From the NCBI GenBank assembly GCA_902802215.1, contig CADCLH010000075.1, positions 1 through 8,006 of the forward strand: a stretch of DNA of 8,006 nucleotides. The letters run 5' to 3'. This document shows, piece by piece, positions 5,130-8,006 of this stretch (the first letter of the stretch is position 1; every line of letters starts with the position of its first letter). The notes below the pieces were generated by a model, which saw only the letters and a list, made by a program, of their open reading frames with translations, was not told the DNA's origin and did not search any database. Origin of the DNA: Oscillospiraceae bacterium. GTDB taxonomy: Bacteria; Bacillota; Clostridia; Oscillospirales; Oscillospiraceae. The translations under genes and the position numbers were made by a program.

Positions 5130-6794
5130 ATGGACTACAGAGCAGAATACGAGAGATGGCTTGCCTGCGTCGACGACGGGGAGCTCCGGAGCGAGCTTGT
5201 CAGCATGGGCGAGGCGGCGATGCGCGACGCGTTTTGCCGGGAGCTCAGCTTCGGGACCGGCGGGCTGCGCGGCACGCTCGGCGCAGGGACGAACCGGATG
5301 AATACGCTCGTTGTCGCCAGAGCGTCCCAGGGCCTCGCCGACTGGCTCGGGAGCGGGGCGCGGGTGGTCATCGGCTACGACAGCAGACTGAAATCCGACG
5401 TTTTTGCCCGGACCGCCGCCGCGGTCTTTGCCGCAAACGGACTGCATGTGCTGCTCTTTCCGGAGCTTTTGCCGGTGCCGACCGTCTCCTTTGCGGTGCG
5501 GCGGCTGAAGGCCTCCGCCGGCGTGATGATCACGGCCAGCCACAATCCCTGCCGTTACAACGGCTATAAGGTCTACGGAAGCGACGGCTGCCAGATCACC
5601 TCCCGGGCCGCGGGGGAGATCCTGGCGGCGATCCGGAAGCTCGATCTGTTTCAGGACGTCCGCAGCGCGGACTTCGACAGCGCCGTCGCCGACGGCAGGA
5701 TACGCTTCATCGGAGACGAGGTGCTGACCGCGTTTCTCGACGAGGTCAAGCGCCAGAGCGTTCTGTTCGGGGACGCGGTCGACCGGGACGTCGCCATCGT
5801 CTACAGCCCGCTGAACGGGACGGGACGCAAGCCCGTGACCCGCGTGCTGGCCGAGTCCGGCTTCACCAACGTCACCGTGGTGGCGGAGCAGGAGCAGCCC
5901 GACGGGCGCTTTCCGACCTGCCCCTATCCGAATCCCGAGGTCCCCGAGGCGATGGAGCTCGGACTTGAGTATTGCAGAAGGCTCAACGCCGACCTGCTGC
6001 TTGCCACGGACCCGGACTGCGACCGCTGCGGCATCGCGGTGCGGGACGGGGAGGGCTATCGGCTCCTCAGCGGCAACGAGACCGGACTGCTGCTGCTGGA
6101 CTATATTTGCAGCCAGAAAGCAAAGCACGGCGCCATGCCGGTTCGCCCTGTCTTCATCAAGACCATCGTGACGACGGACCTTGCGGAAAAGCTCGCGGCG
6201 AAATACGGCGTGGAGACGGTCAACGTCCTGACCGGCTTCAAGTACATCGGGGAAGTGATCGGAAAGCTCGAAGCCGAAGGGAGAGCCGGGGATTTTATCT
6301 GCGGCTTTGAGGAGTCCTACGGCTATCTGACCGGAAGCTATGTCCGGGACAAGGACGGGGTCGACGCGGCCCTGATGATCTGCGAGATGTTCGCATACTA
6401 TAAGACGCGCGGCGTATCGCTGGCCGACCGGCTGCGGGAGATCTACGCGGAATGCGGCTACTGTCTGAACACGCTCCGTTCCTACGCCTTCGAGGGGCCC
6501 GAGGGAATGGACAAAATGGCCGAGATCATGGCGCGTTTTCGCAAGGGGGTCCCGGAGCTCGGCGGCGAGACGGTCGTCCGGGTGCGGGACTACGCGGCGG
6601 GACTCGACGGGCTCCCGCCCTCGGACGTGCTGAAGCTGGAGACCGCGGACCTCTCCGCGGTGGTCCGTCCCTCCGGGACCGAGCCGAAGCTGAAGCTCTA
6701 TCTCTGCGTGCGCGCGGCGGACCGTGCGGCGGCGGAGAGAAAAGAGGCGCGGATCATACGGGAGATCGAGGACATGATACGGGAAAAGCTCTGA
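5130..6794 (+). CDS. Phosphohexomutase (phosphomannomutase/phosphoglucomutase, PgcA/PGM2 type)
   Basis: In this operon it most likely converts mannose-6-phosphate to mannose-1-phosphate, between ManA and ManC. At 554 residues it belongs to the longer alpha-D-phosphohexomutase subgroup (PgcA of Bacillus, eukaryotic PGM2) rather than the roughly 460-residue AlgC/ManB subgroup. The N-terminus has ELSFGTGGLRGTLGAGTNRMN (38-58). The active-site loop TASHNP (135-140) has phosphoserine Ser137. The magnesium loop is DPDCDRCG (294-301), with Cys297 where Ala or Gly is more common. The sugar-specificity loop GFEESYGY lies at 392-399, and the phosphate-binding RPSGTEPK at 513-520. Members of this subgroup often act on both glucose and mannose phosphates, so phosphoglucomutase activity cannot be excluded. 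ATG 5130 follows GGAAAGGA by 9 nt, and the gap to manA is 21 nt. The last codons form part of the terminator stem, marking the end of the operon. Confidence 0.95.
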   Translation: MDYRAEYERWLACVDDGELRSELVSMGEAAMRDAFCRELSFGTGGLRGTLGAGTNRMNTLVVARASQGLADWLGSGARVVIGYDSRLKSDVFARTAAAVFAANGLHVLLFPELLPVPTVSFAVRRLKASAGVMITASHNPCRYNGYKVYGSDGCQITSRAAGEILAAIRKLDLFQDVRSADFDSAVADGRIRFIGDEVLTAFLDEVKRQSVLFGDAVDRDVAIVYSPLNGTGRKPVTRVLAESGFTNVTVVAEQEQPDGRFPTCPYPNPEVPEAMELGLEYCRRLNADLLLATDPDCDRCGIAVRDGEGYRLLSGNETGLLLLDYICSQKAKHGAMPVRPVFIKTIVTTDLAEKLAAKYGVETVNVLTGFKYIGEVIGKLEAEGRAGDFICGFEESYGYLTGSYVRDKDGVDAALMICEMFAYYKTRGVSLADRLREIYAECGYCLNTLRSYAFEGPEGMDKMAEIMARFRKGVPELGGETVVRVRDYAAGLDGLPPSDVLKLETADLSAVVRPSGTEPKLKLYLCVRAADRAAAERKEARIIREIEDMIREKL

Positions 6795-6820
6795 GACCGT
6801 TTGGTTTCAGAGCTTTTCCC
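6781..6820 (+). terminator. Hairpin terminator overlapping the mutase stop codon
   Basis: Arms 6781-6798 (GGGAAAAGCTCTGAGACC) and 6803-6820 (GGTTTCAGAGCTTTTCCC) form an 18-bp stem with one G-T pair and a GTTT loop. The left arm contains the final codons and the TGA of the mutase gene. Only a four-base T-run (6814-6817) follows the GC core, and it pairs with AAAA of the left arm, the usual layout of a bidirectional intrinsic terminator. The next promoter begins 15 nt later, so this hairpin separates two transcription units. Confidence 0.75.
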
Positions 6821-6835
6821 TGCCGCATGCCGCTA

Positions 6836-6864
6836 TTGATTGTTTTTTCGGTCTATGGTACAAT
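6836..6864 (+). promoter_or_regulatory. Strong promoter of the deacetylase/transferase unit
   Basis: TTGATT (6836-6841) and TACAAT (6859-6864) are 17 nt apart, and a TG at 6856-6857 gives an extended -10 element. Transcription would begin near 6871, with a short leader of about 28 nt. Lying directly after a terminator, it shows that the following genes are expressed independently of the GDP-mannose operon. Confidence 0.75.
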
Positions 6865-6898
6865 ACCGTGGAAAGACGAAAGAAGGGAACACAAGCCG

Positions 6899-7570
6899 AT
6901 GAATGTTCTGTTTGTAGTCGCACATCCGGATGACGAGGTCCTCGGCGCAGGCGCCACGATCCACAGGCTGGCCTCCGAGGGCCACCGTGTGGCGGTCGCC
7001 ACCATGGTCAGTCAGGCCGAGGCCAGAGCGCAGCTTTCGCCGACGCTCCGGAGCGATCAGGCGCGCGCGCATGAGATCCTCGGGGTGCAGAGGGCGTTTT
7101 CCGGCTCCTTCCCCAACATCCGGATGAACACGGTGGCGCATCTGGAGCTGGTGCAGTTTATCGAATCGGCGATCCGGGAATGGGGGGCGGAGTGCATCTA
7201 CACGCACCATCCCTCCGATACCAACAACGACCATGTGATGACGAGCGCCGCCGCGCAGGCAGCGTGCCGCCTTTTCCAGCGCAGGGAGGGCGTTGCGCCG
7301 CTGAGGCAGTTTGCGTACATGGAGGTCCCCTCCAGCACGGAGTGGTCCTTCGACGCTCCCGCCGCGCGCTTCACGCCTAATCTGTTTGTCGAGATCGGGA
7401 AAGAGGGGCTGGACGTCAAGCTCCGCGCGATGGAGGCCTATCCCGGGGTGATGCGCCCCTACCCGCATCCGCGTTCCGCGGAGGCGATCACGGGGCTCGC
7501 AGCGTTTCGCGGCGCGCAGGCGGGCTGCTGCTATGCGGAGGCCTTTGAACAGGTCTTCTCCAGACTGTGA
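6899..7570 (+). CDS. PIG-L/LmbE-family zinc N-deacetylase
   Basis: A 223-residue cytoplasmic deacetylase of the family that removes acetyl groups from GlcNAc-type sugars (GlcNAc-PI deacetylase PIG-L, MshB and BshB). The N-terminal AHPDDE motif (8-13) supplies zinc ligands His9 and Asp12, with Asp11 as the catalytic base. The second motif HHPSDTNNDH (103-112) supplies the third ligand, His112. RSDQARAHEILGV (51-63) is also typical of the family. ATG 6899 has GAAGGGA 10 nt upstream and MNVLFVVAHPDDE is the expected N-terminus; the frame is open further upstream but that part lies in the terminator and promoter. The gene is 11 nt before a sugar-phosphate transferase, so the likely substrate is a UDP- or lipid-linked acetamido sugar of a surface glycan. 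The bacillithiol or mycothiol pathway is less likely in this context. The substrate itself is inference. Confidence 0.9.
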   Translation: MNVLFVVAHPDDEVLGAGATIHRLASEGHRVAVATMVSQAEARAQLSPTLRSDQARAHEILGVQRAFSGSFPNIRMNTVAHLELVQFIESAIREWGAECIYTHHPSDTNNDHVMTSAAAQAACRLFQRREGVAPLRQFAYMEVPSSTEWSFDAPAARFTPNLFVEIGKEGLDVKLRAMEAYPGVMRPYPHPRSAEAITGLAAFRGAQAGCCYAEAFEQVFSRL

Positions 7571-7581
7571 GGCGGACGCGA

Positions 7582-8006
7582 ATGAAAGCAAACCTTGCCT
7601 ATCGCGTGCTCAAACGCCTGCTTGATCTGCTCGCCTCGGGGACGGCGCTGGTGCTGCTGCTTCCTCTGTGGATCGTCGCGATCCTCGGGATCGAGATCTC
7701 CGATCCGGGCCCGGTGTTCTATCTGGCCGACCGTGTCGGGAAGGACGACCGGCATTTCAAAATGCTCAAGTTCCGCTCCATGCGCGTGGACAACAGCGAG
7801 GACGAGCGCAGCCTGCGCCCGAACTACAGCCGCATTTTCCCCTGGGGCGGCTTCATGCGCGACACCAAGATCGACGAGCTGCCGCAGCTCGTGAACGTGT
7901 TCCTCGGCGACATGAGCGTGATCGGACCCAGACCCGCGAGCGCCGATCAGGTCTCGGTCACGCGGGGCGGGAAATACGCCGCGGTGAGCGCTGTTCAGCC
8001 CGGACT
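7582..8006 (+). CDS. Polyprenyl-phosphate sugar-1-phosphate transferase (bacterial sugar transferase), partial
   Basis: Transfers a sugar-1-phosphate from a nucleotide sugar to undecaprenyl phosphate at the inner face of the membrane, starting a lipid-linked glycan. The 141 visible residues begin directly in the catalytic domain, with no WbaP-like multi-membrane N-terminus, so this is the small PglC-type monotopic form (family length about 190-220). A re-entrant membrane helix spans about 10-38, with Pro28 near its centre. The segments RVGKDDRHFKMLKFRSM (51-67) and IDELPQLVNVFLGDMSVIGPRP (97-118) are diagnostic. The catalytic Asp98-Glu99 dyad is present. GAGG lies 9 nt before the ATG, which is 11 nt after the deacetylase stop. 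The reading frame is open to the right edge at Val-Gln-Pro-Gly, so the last 50 or more residues are missing. Sugar specificity cannot be read from this part. Confidence 0.95.
   Translation, partial: MKANLAYRVLKRLLDLLASGTALVLLLPLWIVAILGIEISDPGPVFYLADRVGKDDRHFKMLKFRSMRVDNSEDERSLRPNYSRIFPWGGFMRDTKIDELPQLVNVFLGDMSVIGPRPASADQVSVTRGGKYAAVSAVQPG

Noticed and set aside
3888..6128. Long stop-free frame on the minus strand (about 746 codons) across manC, manA and the mutase gene
   Set aside because: It lies opposite three certain genes, its translation is low-complexity Arg/Ala/Gly/His-rich with no domain, and it is explained by the high GC third positions of the sense genes.
6452..6898. Possible N-terminal extension or fusion of the deacetylase, because its frame is open back to 6452
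   Set aside because: The upstream portion is out of frame with the mutase gene, Arg/Gly-rich, and crosses a terminator and a promoter; the real start is ATG 6899 at the AHPDDE domain.
1..8006. tRNA, rRNA, CRISPR array, insertion sequence or integrase
   Set aside because: No cloverleaf, spaced direct repeats, transposase motifs or terminal inverted repeats were seen on reading either strand.

Overview
The window is GC-rich DNA carrying strong sigma-70-type promoters and AGGAGG-like ribosome binding sites on tightly packed genes. It reads as a surface-polysaccharide sugar-precursor locus from a high-GC member of the Clostridia (an Oscillospirales-like gut bacterium is my best guess). That placement is an inference from base composition, signals and protein style, not from a database search. 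Almost every base is accounted for by genes that run left to right; the exception is the left edge.

Layout. Positions 1-473 hold the N-terminal part of a sodium:dicarboxylate / amino-acid symporter on the minus strand, running off the left edge. Positions 474-826 form a divergent intergenic region. It holds a promoter for the symporter, two candidate promoters for the rightward operon, an 18-bp dyad overlapping the upstream one, a strong GC hairpin, and a curious 14-codon reading frame resembling the start of a sugar dehydratase. Positions 827-6794 are a six-gene operon with gaps of 1-21 nt: GDP-mannose 4,6-dehydratase (gmd), an RmlC-type 3,5-epimerase, a small metal-binding cupin, a mannose-1-phosphate guanylyltransferase with a C-terminal cupin (manC), a class I mannose-6-phosphate isomerase (manA) and a PgcA-type phosphohexomutase. 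The operon ends in an 18-bp hairpin terminator that starts inside the last codons of the mutase gene. A fresh, near-consensus promoter 15 nt later drives a second unit: a PIG-L/LmbE-type deacetylase and a polyprenyl-phosphate sugar-1-phosphate transferase, the latter cut by the right edge.

How the genes work together. ManA, the mutase and ManC convert fructose-6-phosphate to mannose-6-phosphate, mannose-1-phosphate and GDP-mannose. Gmd then makes GDP-4-keto-6-deoxy-D-mannose. The usual next enzyme, a bifunctional epimerase-reductase (Fcl/GMER) or a reductase (Rmd), is absent. In its place are a stand-alone RmlC-fold epimerase, which resembles the GDP-sugar epimerases of Campylobacter heptose pathways more than true dTDP-rhamnose RmlC, and a small cupin with an intact metal site and no assigned role. 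The product is therefore a GDP-linked deoxysugar whose identity cannot be read from this window. The second unit supplies the enzyme that starts a lipid-linked glycan and a likely N-deacetylase acting on an acetamido sugar. The most interesting aspects are this possibly uncommon GDP-deoxysugar branch and the architecture of the divergent regulatory region.
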